DNA of 64,000 bases from Streptomyces sp. Ncost-T10-10d (GCF_900091955.1 NZ_FMDF01000107.1:62001-126000); one strand, 5' to 3'. Shown: positions 51,853 through 60,453, counted from the stretch's first letter. A program made the numbers and translations. The notes: generated from the letters alone by a model not told the origin.

Positions 51853-54341
51853 TGCACTGCCGCCTTCCTGGCCAGATCCTCGGCGGCCGGGGTCGGGCCG
51901 CCGCCCTTGTACGTCACACGCCACAGCGCGGACTTGGAGTCGGAGGTGAAGAAGCCGCGCCCGTAGTCGAGGACGTACAGCGAACCGTCCGGGGCGAACT
52001 TCCAGTCCATCAGGTTGCGGATGCCGTCCGCACCGACCGGGATGATCTTCTTCAAGGACTCGGCGTGCGTGGGCAGACCGCCCTTGCCGACCGTCTTCGG
52101 GTCGGTGAGTACGGCGTGCCGCGGCTGGGTGTCGTCGTAGAAGTCACCGACGAACCACTTGCCGTCCCAGTAGGAGGGCCACTTGTCGGCGCTGGTGCTC
52201 GCCGCGTCGTACCGGTAGACCGGGCCGTTCATCGTGGCCTGACCCCCGCCCTTGAGCCACGGCAGCAGCTGCTTCTGCTCCTCCGCCTTGTAGCTCGGGA
52301 TGCCGTTCGCGTTGCGCGGGTAGTCCACGCCACCGCCCTGCGGCGAGTACCAGATGGTGTTGGACGTGATCGGCGGCAGGTTCACCAGGCCGTCGTTGTT
52401 CGGAGACTCGTTCTTGGGGTGGTCGCAGTCGTACCAGCCGAGCGGCTTGCTCGGGTCGGGCAGATTGCGGTCCCGGTAGGGCTGCTTGTTGCCCATGCAG
52501 TACGGCCAGCCGTGGTTGCCCGCCTTGGTGATCGCGGCGAACGTGTCGTACTTGGCCGGACCCCAGGTGGTGCTCGGCGAGCCCGCGTCGGGGCCGACCC
52601 AGCCCGCGTACAGCGTGTCGGTGCTCTTGTCGACGGAGATCCGGGCCGGGTTGCGCACCCCCATCACATAGATCTCGCCGCGGGTCTTGCCGCCGCCTTC
52701 ATCGGGCTCCTTGCCGGTGAAGAGATTGCCCTCGGGCAGTGTGTACGTGCCGTCGTCCTCGGGGTGGATCCGCAGGATCTTCCCGTTGAGGTTGTTCGTG
52801 TTGCCCGCGGTGCGCCGGGCATCGGCGAAGGAGACGCCCTTGTAGTTCGGCTGCGGGTTGTTTCCGGAGTAACCCTCGCTGAAACCGGAGGAGTTGTTGT
52901 CACCGGTCGCGATGTACAGATTGCCCTTGGAGTCCCAGGCCATCCCGCCGCCCGCATGGCAGCAGCTGTGGATCTGGACGGGCCAGTGCAACAGCACCTT
53001 CTCGGAGGACAGATCCAGCTTGTCGGTGGCCGGATCGAGGGTGAAGCGGGAGACCTGACGTACCGCCATCTGCTTGTCGCGGTCGATCTTCGAGTGGGGT
53101 GTGTAGTGCAGATACACCCAGCCGTTCTTCTCGAAGTCCGGGTCCAGCTCGATCCCGAGCAGCCCCTCCTCGACCTTGACCAGTTCGTCGCCGCCGCCCT
53201 TGTTGCCGAAGATCGTCAGCTCACCGGCGAGGGTGACCTTCTTGGTCTTCGGGTCGTAGACATGGATCTGCCCCAGACCCTTGCCGATGTCCGGGTTGTT
53301 CCAGTCGGTGACGACCGGCTTGCTGCTGTCGGCGCCACCGCGCCCGATGTACAGCACCCGTCCGTCGGGGGCGACAACCAGGCCGTGCGGCTCGCCGATC
53401 TGGTCGTTCCGGCCCGGCTGATTGGGCTGCGTGACGCGCTCCGCCTTGTAGTTGGAATTGATCGTCGCCTTGCAGTCGGCCTGCGAGATCCGCGTCGTCC
53501 AGTCGAGCGCGCCCCGCAGATGGTCGCGGAAGTCGGTCTCCGCGAAGCTGTCGACCGTACCGCCCATCGCCGTGTAGAAGGACCTGCCGCCGTCGTAGTC
53601 CCGGCACCAGGAGACCGGGTGGTCCCAGCCGTTGGCGCTCGCGCCCGGCTTGTACGTGATCTCCCGGACGCGCGCCACGGTGTGTACATCACCGGACGGA
53701 TTCTTCGTCCAGTTGAGCCACTTGTCCGGGCGCTTCCATTCCAGCGGCAGATTCTTGGTCGCCGGATGCCGGCGGTCTCCGATCTCAACCGTCGCACGCT
53801 GTACGCCGGTTGGACTGCCGGCTGCCGGACGGGCTCCGATCAGACCGGTGAACCAGTCCGAGTACGGCTCGGTGCGCGCCGCGTCGTGGATGCCGAGGAA
53901 TCCGCCGCCCGCCTCCATGTACGCCTCGAGACCGGCCTCCTGCTCCGGGTCGAGCACATCGCCGCCACCGGTCAGGAAGACGACGGCGTTGTACTTGCCG
54001 AGCTGCTTGCCGTTGGTGAAGACGGCCGGGTCGTCGGTGGCGACGGTCCTGAACCGACCGGCCTCCGGCCCGGTGAGCCCGATCTTCTCGATCGCCGCGA
54101 TCCCGGCGTCGACGGTCGGGGACTCCTCGGTGGCGGAGGCATGGAACACCAGCACCTTGACGTTGGCGCCGCCCGGCGGCGACGGCAGGGATAACGTTGT
54201 CACGAGGCTTCGCGGCGGTTCCGGAAAAGGTCTGGCGCTGGCGGCGTTGCCGCCGAGCAGGGAAGCGGTCAGTGCGCCGGCCGTCAGGGCCACCGCAAGT
54301 CCGCGTCGCGATCTGGACCTGTGATGTGGTGTGCGCTGCAT
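51849..54341 (-). CDS. Exported ThuA - glucose dehydrogenase (PQQ-type) fusion
   Basis: An 830-residue exported two-domain protein. The signal peptide is RRGLAVALTAGALTASLLGG. A ThuA-like trehalose-utilisation domain occupies about 58-270 (VKVLVFHASATEESPT, GGGFLGIHDAARTEPYSDWF). A six-bladed glucose/sorbosone dehydrogenase propeller spans about 300-815: GEPHGLVVAPDGRVLYIGRG, LLGIELDPDFEKNGWVYLHY, HSCCHAGGGMAWDSKGNLYI. PQQ-binding is plausible, but I see no cytochrome c motif. ATG 54341 follows GGGTGGGTGA. It is coupled to the cupredoxin/DUF1080 gene and divergent from the laccase gene. Confidence 0.88.
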   Translation of the reverse strand: MQRTPHHRSRSRRGLAVALTAGALTASLLGGNAASARPFPEPPRSLVTTLSLPSPPGGANVKVLVFHASATEESPTVDAGIAAIEKIGLTGPEAGRFRTVATDDPAVFTNGKQLGKYNAVVFLTGGGDVLDPEQEAGLEAYMEAGGGFLGIHDAARTEPYSDWFTGLIGARPAAGSPTGVQRATVEIGDRRHPATKNLPLEWKRPDKWLNWTKNPSGDVHTVARVREITYKPGASANGWDHPVSWCRDYDGGRSFYTAMGGTVDSFAETDFRDHLRGALDWTTRISQADCKATINSNYKAERVTQPNQPGRNDQIGEPHGLVVAPDGRVLYIGRGGADSSKPVVTDWNNPDIGKGLGQIHVYDPKTKKVTLAGELTIFGNKGGGDELVKVEEGLLGIELDPDFEKNGWVYLHYTPHSKIDRDKQMAVRQVSRFTLDPATDKLDLSSEKVLLHWPVQIHSCCHAGGGMAWDSKGNLYIATGDNNSSGFSEGYSGNNPQPNYKGVSFADARRTAGNTNNLNGKILRIHPEDDGTYTLPEGNLFTGKEPDEGGGKTRGEIYVMGVRNPARISVDKSTDTLYAGWVGPDAGSPSTTWGPAKYDTFAAITKAGNHGWPYCMGNKQPYRDRNLPDPSKPLGWYDCDHPKNESPNNDGLVNLPPITSNTIWYSPQGGGVDYPRNANGIPSYKAEEQKQLLPWLKGGGQATMNGPVYRYDAASTSADKWPSYWDGKWFVGDFYDDTQPRHAVLTDPKTVGKGGLPTHAESLKKIIPVGADGIRNLMDWKFAPDGSLYVLDYGRGFFTSDSKSALWRVTYKGGGPTPAAEDLARKAAVQ

Positions 54342-54638
54342 GTGGTCACCCACCCCTCTTTGGTCACTGCAACAGCGGATGAAGCTAGACCTCTTTTCGC
54401 GGCTCGCCAATAGCTATGGCAGCAATGGCACGAACTTTGTCCTGGGTGTGGATAAACGAAGATCCCCCGGCTACGGTGTGGGCCGTCCGGGCGGCACCTG
54501 TGCCCCGCCAACCTCTGCTACCTCTGAAGCCGCCGCAATCCCCGTAACCTCCGTAATCTCCGCGGTCTACGCAGTCTCCGCGTTCTGGGCAAGTTCGCAA
54601 AAACTCCGTAAATTCCTTAGTGCAGTGGGGAGTTCGAC
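54342..54638. promoter_or_regulatory. Divergent control region between ThuA fusion and laccase genes
   Basis: About 297 bases. The laccase side ends with GGGGAG as ribosome site. A degenerate 9-base repeat occupies 54511-54582 (separate entry). Low-GC patches around 54420-54470 and 54590-54625 are candidate promoter regions. I could not assign a copper-responsive site. Confidence 0.45.
54511..54582. repeat. Eight degenerate 9-base tandem repeats upstream of the laccase gene
   Basis: Consecutive units: ACCTCTGCT, ACCTCTGAA, GCCGCCGCA, ATCCCCGTA, ACCTCCGTA, ATCTCCGCG, GTCTACGCA, GTCTCCGCG. The consensus is roughly RYCTCCGYR. The array ends 56 bases before the laccase start. Confidence 0.6.
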
Positions 54639-55868
54639 ATGGACAGAAGGAGCTTCAACCGGCGGATTCTGGTCGGTGGTGGGGTGGCGGCCGCCACCGG
54701 CGTGACATCGTTGTCGGTCGGTACGATCGAGGCCAGCTCGGCGGAACCCCCGCCCAAGACCGCCCCGGCCGGAGGCGTCGTCCGCCATCTCAAGCTGTAC
54801 GCGGAGAAGCTGGCGGACGGTCAGATGGGATACGGCCTGGAGAAGGGCAAGGCGTCGATCCCGGGACCGCTCATCGAGATCAACGAGGGCGACACCCTGC
54901 ACATCGAGTTCGAGAACGCCATGGATGTGCCGGCCAGCCTTCATGCGCACGGCGTCGACTACGACATCGCGAGCGACGGCACCCGGATGAACAAGAGCAT
55001 CGTCGAACCGGGCGGCACCCGCACGTACACCTGGCGCACTCATGCGCCGAGCCGGCGCAAGGACGGCACCTGGCAGCCGGGCAGTGCGGGTTACTGGCAC
55101 TACCACGACCATGTCGTCGGTACGGATCACGGCACCGGCGGTATCCGAAAAGGCCTGTACGGTCCGGTGATCGTCCGGCGCAAGGGCGACATCCTGCCGG
55201 ACAAGACGATCACGATCGTCTTCAACGACATGACGATCAACAACAAGGCCGCCCACGCAGCACCCGACTTCGAGGCCACGGTGGGGGACCGGCTCGAAGT
55301 GGTCATGATCACGCATGGTGACTACTACCACACGTTCCACGTCCACGGTCATCGCTGGGCGGACAACCGGACCGGTCTGCTCACCGGCCCCGACGACCCG
55401 AGCCGCGTCGTCGACACAAAGATCGTCGGCCCGGCGGACTCCTTCGGCTTCCAGGTCATCGCGGGCGAACACGTCGGCGCCGGTGCCTGGATGTACCACT
55501 GCCATGTGCAGAGCCACTCCGACATGGGCATGGCCGGACTGCTGCTGGTCGCCAAGGCGGACGGCACGGTGCCGGGGTACGACCCGCACGCCACGACGAC
55601 CCACGACACGGCCGCGCCGGACAAGACCGCGCCGGACAAGACCGCGCCGGACAAGACCGCGCCGGACAAGACCGCGCCGGACAAGACCGCGCCGGACAAG
55701 ACCGCGCCGGACAAGACCGCGCCGGACAAGACCGCGCCGGACAAGACCGCGCCGGACAAGACCGCGCCGGACAAGACCGCGCCGGACAAGACCGCTTCGG
55801 GTGACACCGCGCCCGGCAAGACGGGGAAGGAGCCGGCCGCCCATGACCCGGCGGCGCACGGGTCCTGA
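54639..55868 (+). CDS. Two-domain small laccase (SLAC-like multicopper oxidase) with repeat tail
   Basis: A 409-residue exported laccase. The Tat signal begins MDRRSFNRRILVGGG. The two cupredoxin domains match the S. coelicolor small laccase closely: HIEFENAMDVPASLHAHGVD, HYHDHVVGTDHGTGGIRKG, TFHVHGHRWADNRTG and MYHCHVQSHSDMGMAGL, which includes the type 1 copper Cys and the HCHVQSH cluster. Two-domain laccases are trimers that oxidise phenols and act in morphogenesis and lignin chemistry. The last 80 residues differ from the usual His-rich end: twelve PDKTA repeats encoded by a 15-base tandem array (55614-55793). It converges on the SNF2 gene with a 4-base gap. Confidence 0.95.
   Translation: MDRRSFNRRILVGGGVAAATGVTSLSVGTIEASSAEPPPKTAPAGGVVRHLKLYAEKLADGQMGYGLEKGKASIPGPLIEINEGDTLHIEFENAMDVPASLHAHGVDYDIASDGTRMNKSIVEPGGTRTYTWRTHAPSRRKDGTWQPGSAGYWHYHDHVVGTDHGTGGIRKGLYGPVIVRRKGDILPDKTITIVFNDMTINNKAAHAAPDFEATVGDRLEVVMITHGDYYHTFHVHGHRWADNRTGLLTGPDDPSRVVDTKIVGPADSFGFQVIAGEHVGAGAWMYHCHVQSHSDMGMAGLLLVAKADGTVPGYDPHATTTHDTAAPDKTAPDKTAPDKTAPDKTAPDKTAPDKTAPDKTAPDKTAPDKTAPDKTAPDKTAPDKTASGDTAPGKTGKEPAAHDPAAHGS
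55614..55793 (+). repeat. Twelve perfect 15-base tandem repeats in the laccase 3' end
   Basis: Unit GCGCCGGACAAGACC is repeated twelve times with no differences over 180 bases. Being a multiple of three, any gain or loss of units changes only the length of the PDKTA tail. The absence of sequence drift suggests recent expansion or active homogenisation. Confidence 0.95.
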
Positions 55869-55872
55869 GCAG

Positions 55873-58086
55873 TCAGCTCTCCGACACCGCTCCGGCTGCT
55901 TCGGCCGTTCCGGTGGCGAGGCGCAGCTGTTCCTCCTCGACGATGCGTCGGGCCAGAGCCCCCTCCGACACATCCACGGCGTCCGGCGTCGTCTCGGCGA
56001 CGTCGCTGCGCCGTGCGTAGAGGTCGAACAGCCGCTCCTTGCGGGCCAGGATGTTCAGCATCCGCTCGTCGACGCTGTCGGCCGCGAGGAGCCGGTGCAC
56101 CTGGACGGTCCGTATCTGCCCCATCCGATGGGCGCGGGCCACCGCCTGGTGCTCCATCGTCGGCTTGATCTGCGGTTCGCAGATGATGACGACGGAGGCA
56201 GCCTGCATGTTCAGTCCGACACCGCCCGCCTGGATCTGGCTCAGCAGGACGGCATGGCCCTCGACGGCACCGAACCGGTCGATCATCTCCTGGCGCCGGG
56301 CAGCCGGGAGACTCCCCGAGAGTGGCCCGAACACACCTGTCCCCAGGACCTGTTCGACCGTGAGGAGCACTTCTCGGAAGTACGAGAACACGACGACCTT
56401 GAGGCCGTTGTCCGCGGCCTCCGCAACCAGCTCGCGCAGCCGGTTCAGTTTCGCGGATGTGGTGGGCCGGGCGTACGCCGCCCGGCGCATCCGCATGAAC
56501 TGCCCGGCGCCCACCGCCTCGCGGTAGGCATCGAGATCGTCCTTGCTGAACTCCTCCCACTCGTCGACCTGCACCAGCGCAGGGAGTTCGGTCAGCACAT
56601 CCTCCTGATTGCGCCGCAGATAAGCCGGGGCGACGGCCCTGCGGAACGCGTGCGAACCGGCGGCTCCATGGGTGGTGTGGATCGAGGGCGCCAGTTCGGG
56701 CTGAAGATGGCGGACCAGGCTGCGGAACTCCTCGACCCGGTTCTCCATCGGTGTACCGGTCAGGAACAGCACCCGTTCGGTGCGTTGCGTCCAGCCGGAC
56801 ACCGCCCGGGAGCGGCGGGTCTCGGGGTTCTTGACGTAGTGCGCCTCGTCGACCACCAGCATGCCGGGCCTCATGCCGCAGTCCCGGGGGGCCGGCAGGG
56901 TGTGCAGGGCATCGAACGTGGTGAGAGCGACCCCGCCGGTCTCGCGCCACTCGGCGAAGGCGCCGTGTCGCTCGGGGCCGTGCACCGGCAGCGCGCGCAG
57001 AGTGGAGCGGGAGCGGACCTCGCGCGCCCAGTTGATGAGCACGCTCGCCGGGCAGACCACCAGGAAGTGCGTCTCGCCCCGTGCCGAGAGGTGCGCGAGC
57101 GCGGCAATGGCCTGGACGGTCTTGCCGAGCCCCATCTCGTCGCCGAGGATCACCCGCTTCTGCGTGAGCGCGAACCGGGCGCCGAACGACTGGTAGCCGC
57201 GCAGGGAGACGCGCAGATGGGCGTCCTCCAACCGCAGATCGCGCACCCGGTGCGCGATCCCGGACGGGAGGAACCCTTCGGCCGCATCCCGGTCGGGGCT
57301 GGTGCCCGACATCTCGGCGAGCAGGCTGTAGTACTCGGCGGACCGTAGCTCGTAGTCGACCCACGCCGCGACGTCCGACTCCGCGTCCCTCAGCAGATCG
57401 ACCGACACCTGCCCGAACAGCAGGGGAAGCCTGCGCGCAGCCGCTTCGGCGACGGCGGCCCGTACCGAGGCGACGGCCTCCAGCGCCTGAGCGCGGGCCT
57501 GCCGCCGGGTGAACAGCATGCGCAGCCGCCCCCGCGCAGGTCCAGCCGCGGCGAGCAGGGGCTCAAGACGCCCGATGAGCCGGCCCGCCGCATCGACGGC
57601 CCGGCGGACGTCCGGACCGGCCTCGACCAGCCGGTGCAGTGCGGTGACCAGCGCGGTCGTGGAATCGTCCGGGGTGTCCACATCTATCCGGACCGCGACG
57701 GTGTCCCGTACCGCGTGGGCGATCTGCCCGGCTGCGGCCAACGCCTGGTCGGCGGTCTGAGCGCCGACCCCGGGGATCTGGCGGAGCTCGTAACGGTTTG
57801 CCTCGTGGACCTGGCCGACGGTCGTGAAGCCGGCCTGCTCGACCGCGCCGAGCCGCAGTCTGCCCTCGGTGACGTCCTTGAGTCTGGACACCGGGATGGC
57901 CGACAGTTCGCGACGGATGAGGGAGTCGAGCAGCGGAGCCAGCGCCGTGTGCACCGCATCGACGGCGCGGGCGTGATCGGTCAGCACCGCGCGCGCCGTG
58001 TCCAGCAGCCGCTCGGCCTGTGCCAGCAGTTCCCGGGCGTCCCTTCCCGTGAGCGCCCCGGCCTCCGTCGGTCCGGCCTCTGTCAT
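55873..58086 (-). CDS. SNF2-family helicase with N-terminal helix-hairpin-helix
   Basis: A 737-residue DNA-dependent ATPase. The N-terminal 290 residues are helical and include a helix-hairpin-helix-like segment (QVHEANRYELRQIPGVGAQT, about 92-111). Motif I is DEMGLGKT (316-323), motif II DEAH (413-416), motif III LTGTPMENR and motif VI around ARAHRMGQIRTV. SNF2 proteins move along double-stranded DNA to remodel bound proteins. The fused hairpin suggests recognition of nicks or branches. The ATG at 58086 lies 97 bases after the IclR gene stop, so co-transcription is possible. Confidence 0.9.
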   Translation of the reverse strand: MTEAGPTEAGALTGRDARELLAQAERLLDTARAVLTDHARAVDAVHTALAPLLDSLIRRELSAIPVSRLKDVTEGRLRLGAVEQAGFTTVGQVHEANRYELRQIPGVGAQTADQALAAAGQIAHAVRDTVAVRIDVDTPDDSTTALVTALHRLVEAGPDVRRAVDAAGRLIGRLEPLLAAAGPARGRLRMLFTRRQARAQALEAVASVRAAVAEAAARRLPLLFGQVSVDLLRDAESDVAAWVDYELRSAEYYSLLAEMSGTSPDRDAAEGFLPSGIAHRVRDLRLEDAHLRVSLRGYQSFGARFALTQKRVILGDEMGLGKTVQAIAALAHLSARGETHFLVVCPASVLINWAREVRSRSTLRALPVHGPERHGAFAEWRETGGVALTTFDALHTLPAPRDCGMRPGMLVVDEAHYVKNPETRRSRAVSGWTQRTERVLFLTGTPMENRVEEFRSLVRHLQPELAPSIHTTHGAAGSHAFRRAVAPAYLRRNQEDVLTELPALVQVDEWEEFSKDDLDAYREAVGAGQFMRMRRAAYARPTTSAKLNRLRELVAEAADNGLKVVVFSYFREVLLTVEQVLGTGVFGPLSGSLPAARRQEMIDRFGAVEGHAVLLSQIQAGGVGLNMQAASVVIICEPQIKPTMEHQAVARAHRMGQIRTVQVHRLLAADSVDERMLNILARKERLFDLYARRSDVAETTPDAVDVSEGALARRIVEEEQLRLATGTAEAAGAVSES

Positions 58087-58183
58087 GTACGTTCCTCTGT
58101 CCGCGCAGCCCGGCTGCCGTCCTGCCCGGCACCTGCCCCGAGCGATTCATATCGTGCCACGAGGCACCGACAGTGCCTTCGGT

Positions 58184-58966
58184 TCAGGGCGTGGGCGGTC
58201 GGCGTTCCGCCGGGGACAGCAGCAGGACCTCCAGGGCCCGCGCACAGGAGCGGGCCTGCGACAGGAACCACTCGGTGCGTGCTTTCGTGATCACCGACGG
58301 CGTGGCCCGGACCGCGAGAGCGAAGCGCGCGTACCCGGCGCCGTCCAGCACCGGGACCGCCAGGGTGCGCACCCCGTACGCCGACTCGCCGTCGTTGAGC
58401 GCATAGGCGTCGGTCCGTACCTTCGCCAACTCGGCTTCCAACGCCGCCGGTTCGATGATCGTGCGGTCGGTGAACGCGGGGAGCGGAGGGAGCGAGGAGG
58501 GCCCGCCCTCGCCCGGCCGGGCCCATGCCAGCAGCACCTTGCCGAGCGCGGTGGAGTGCAGTGGCCTGCGCAGCCCCGTCCTCGGAGTGACCGAACCACC
58601 GGCGACGATCACGGCGTGGGGGCCGCTGCGCAGTGCCAGGTCGGTGGTGGCGCCGGTGCGCTCGGCGAGATCGGTCAGCTCCGGGGCGGCCAGATGCAGA
58701 CCGCGCTGGTGGTACGAGAGCCGGCCCAGCTCGGTCACGGCGGGGCCGAGCCGGTAGCGGGACGTACGGACGTCCTGCTCGAGGAAGCCGGCGCCGAGCA
58801 GGGTGCGGGCCAGCCGGTGCGCGGTGGAGACCGAGAGTCCGAGGCGGCGGGCGAGGTCGGAGGCGCTGAGGTCGGGGCCGTTGTCGTGGAAGCAGTGCAG
58901 GACGTCCAGGGCGCGCTGTACCGCCTGCGCTCCGCCGGGAGCACGCACTGTCGCGGCCTCGGTCAT
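58184..58966 (-). CDS. IclR-family transcriptional regulator
   Basis: A 260-residue regulator with a winged helix at the N-terminus (ALDVLHCFHDNGPDLSASDL, ARRLGLSVSTAHRLARTLLG) and an IclR effector domain (STALGKVLLAWARPGE, YALNDGESAYGVRTLAVPVL, the latter containing the family's conserved G-V-R-x-x-A/AVP). It is divergent from the sulfur operon that starts with the leader peptide at 59166 and is a plausible local regulator of it, by position only. Confidence 0.92.
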   Translation of the reverse strand: MTEAATVRAPGGAQAVQRALDVLHCFHDNGPDLSASDLARRLGLSVSTAHRLARTLLGAGFLEQDVRTSRYRLGPAVTELGRLSYHQRGLHLAAPELTDLAERTGATTDLALRSGPHAVIVAGGSVTPRTGLRRPLHSTALGKVLLAWARPGEGGPSSLPPLPAFTDRTIIEPAALEAELAKVRTDAYALNDGESAYGVRTLAVPVLDGAGYARFALAVRATPSVITKARTEWFLSQARSCARALEVLLLSPAERRPPTP

Positions 58967-59165
58967 ATCAGGTCACTCTCCGCTCGTTAAAGGGGAAGGC
59001 GCGGCACGTGGTTGCCACATTACGGGAGTTGAGAAAGCGAATTCCGGGACTGTGAAACATTCTATTCACACTCAATCCCACATCACGGGAAGCGAGTTGT
59101 GAGCCGAAGCGAGTCCGTGGCAGGCTGCTGCACGTCACCACCGACGAGCAGAAGGGAGCAGTGCC

Positions 59166-59276
59166 ATGGCCGGCCGCCGAACCGCGACCCCCGCCCACGC
59201 AGCTCCGGTCCTGCTCGCCCTGACGCTGCGCCGTCACATCGACCTGGCGCGGGTCTCCAGCGCCGCCTGTCGCTGA
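59166..59276 (+). CDS. Short leader peptide of the sulfur operon (36 residues)
   Basis: The 36-codon gene begins at ATG 59166 after AAGGGAG and ends TGT-CGC-TGA (59271-59276 region). The peptide finishes LTLRRHIDLARVSSAACR. Its RRHxDLxRxSSAxC pattern is the hallmark of the short leader peptides found before cysteine, sulfate and sulfonate genes in Streptomyces. The near-terminal cysteine codon could let translation sense cysteine supply by ribosome stalling. A hairpin at 59314-59332 lies between it and the first structural gene. Confidence 0.75.
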   Translation: MAGRRTATPAHAAPVLLALTLRRHIDLARVSSAACR

Positions 59277-59313
59277 TCCTCTTCCCTTCCCCCACTTTCC
59301 ATTTCTTGCTCCC

Positions 59314-59332
59314 GCCGCGTTTCCGACGCGGC
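59314..59332 (+). promoter_or_regulatory. Hairpin between leader peptide and first sulfur gene, possible attenuator
   Basis: GCCGCGT-TTCCG-ACGCGGC forms a 7-base stem with a 5-base loop, 38 bases after the leader peptide stop and 96 bases before the next start. A transcript or translation attenuator is plausible. Alternative pairings with the leader coding region were not worked out. Confidence 0.4.
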
Positions 59333-59427
59333 CCGGAGCTCTTTCGCCGTACGCGGTGCCCGCACCCCTGACGTACGTGCCACGCGCCACGACTCCATCT
59401 GCTTCGCCGACCCCTCGGGAAGACTCC

Positions 59428-60450
59428 ATGACGCATGCCGTCCTGCCCCGGACGCTCTGGTTCACCCGCTGTCCCGTACCCACCGCGACCGGCATCGCCG
59501 CCGACCGGCAGTGGCTCGCCGAAGAGTTCGCGCCCGACGGCATCACGGTGCGTTCCCTCCAGGACGCCGCGCCCGATGCCGACCGTGCCGCCCACTTCAC
59601 CCACGCCCTGCCGGGACTCTTCCGGGAAGGAGGCAACGTCCCCGCCCTGTGGGCCCGTTCCCGTGGTGAGCGGACGCGGCTGATCGGTCTCACCTGGATC
59701 GAGGAACGGCAGACCGTACTGGTCAGGCCCGGCTCCGGCATCCAGGGCGTAGACGCCCTGCGCGGGCTGCGGCTCGCCGTTCCGGTGCACGACATCGCCA
59801 TCGACTTCTGGCGGGCCATGGCGCTGCGCGGCTTCGAGGGTGCGCTCGCCTGCGCCGGACTCGCACTGGACGACGCCACCGTCGTCGATGTACCCGCCTC
59901 GGAGTACGAAGGCCAGTGGGCCGCCGAACTGGCGGCGCTGCAGCGCGGTGACGTCGATGCCGTGTATGTGAAGGGCGCGCTGGCCGTCGAGGCCGCACGG
60001 CGGGCAGGCGCCGAGGTGGCCGTCGAACTCGACGAACTGGCCGACCGCCGGTTCCGGATCAACAACGGCACCCCGCGCCCCATCACCGTCCACCAGCGAC
60101 TCCTCGACGACCACCCCGACCTCGTCGACCGCTTCCTCGCCGTCCTGCTCAGGGCCGCCGACTGGGCCACCGGACAGCCCGGCGAGGTCGCCCGCATCCT
60201 CGGCGCCGAAACCGGGGCGGGCGCCGACGGAGTCGCCGGAGCCTACCGGCCGGGCACCCACCTCAACCTTCATCCCGGCCTCTCCCCGGAACGCCTCGCC
60301 CTCCTCGCCGAGCAGGAGGCCGGGCTGCGCGCCCACGGCTTCCTGCCCGAACCCGTCGATGTCACGGCCTGGGCCGACCCCGAGCCGCTGCGCCGCGCCA
60401 TCGCGCTCGCCGCCTCCCGTTCCGCCGCCTCCCCGCTTTCCGCCCCCTGA
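59428..60450 (+). CDS. DszB-like protein (sulfinate desulfinase / sulfonate-binding family)
   Basis: A 340-residue cytoplasmic protein with the periplasmic-binding-protein fold used by the dibenzothiophene desulfinase DszB. The N-terminus RCPVPTATGIAADRQWL contains Cys15, followed by HFTHALPGLFREGGN with His56 and Arg66. The published DszB active site is Cys27/His60/Arg70, and the His-Arg spacing of 10 is the same here. No signal peptide is visible, in contrast to the transport-type binding protein that follows. It could therefore be a desulfinase acting on an imported sulfinate, though such proteins are usually labelled ABC binding proteins. The ATG has GGGAAG upstream. Confidence 0.75.
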   Translation: MTHAVLPRTLWFTRCPVPTATGIAADRQWLAEEFAPDGITVRSLQDAAPDADRAAHFTHALPGLFREGGNVPALWARSRGERTRLIGLTWIEERQTVLVRPGSGIQGVDALRGLRLAVPVHDIAIDFWRAMALRGFEGALACAGLALDDATVVDVPASEYEGQWAAELAALQRGDVDAVYVKGALAVEAARRAGAEVAVELDELADRRFRINNGTPRPITVHQRLLDDHPDLVDRFLAVLLRAADWATGQPGEVARILGAETGAGADGVAGAYRPGTHLNLHPGLSPERLALLAEQEAGLRAHGFLPEPVDVTAWADPEPLRRAIALAASRSAASPLSAP

Positions 60451-60453
60451 GCC

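Noticed and set aside
54385..54600. A small Gly/Tyr/Asp-rich peptide gene on the minus strand upstream of the ThuA fusion
   Set aside because: Its composition comes from the 9-base repeat. There is no ribosome site, and it lies in the divergent promoter region.
55614..55793. The repeat array as a CRISPR
   Set aside because: Units are 15 bases, contiguous and without spacers, and lie inside a coding frame.
55315..57348. Plus-strand frame crossing the laccase end and the helicase, with long PRRTR repeats
   Set aside because: It is the out-of-frame reading of the 15-base repeats plus the antisense of the helicase. Both real genes have full domain support.
59277..59427. A SAM or other sulfur riboswitch ahead of the DszB-like gene
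   Set aside because: No conserved riboswitch core could be recognised. Only one short hairpin and the leader peptide are evident.
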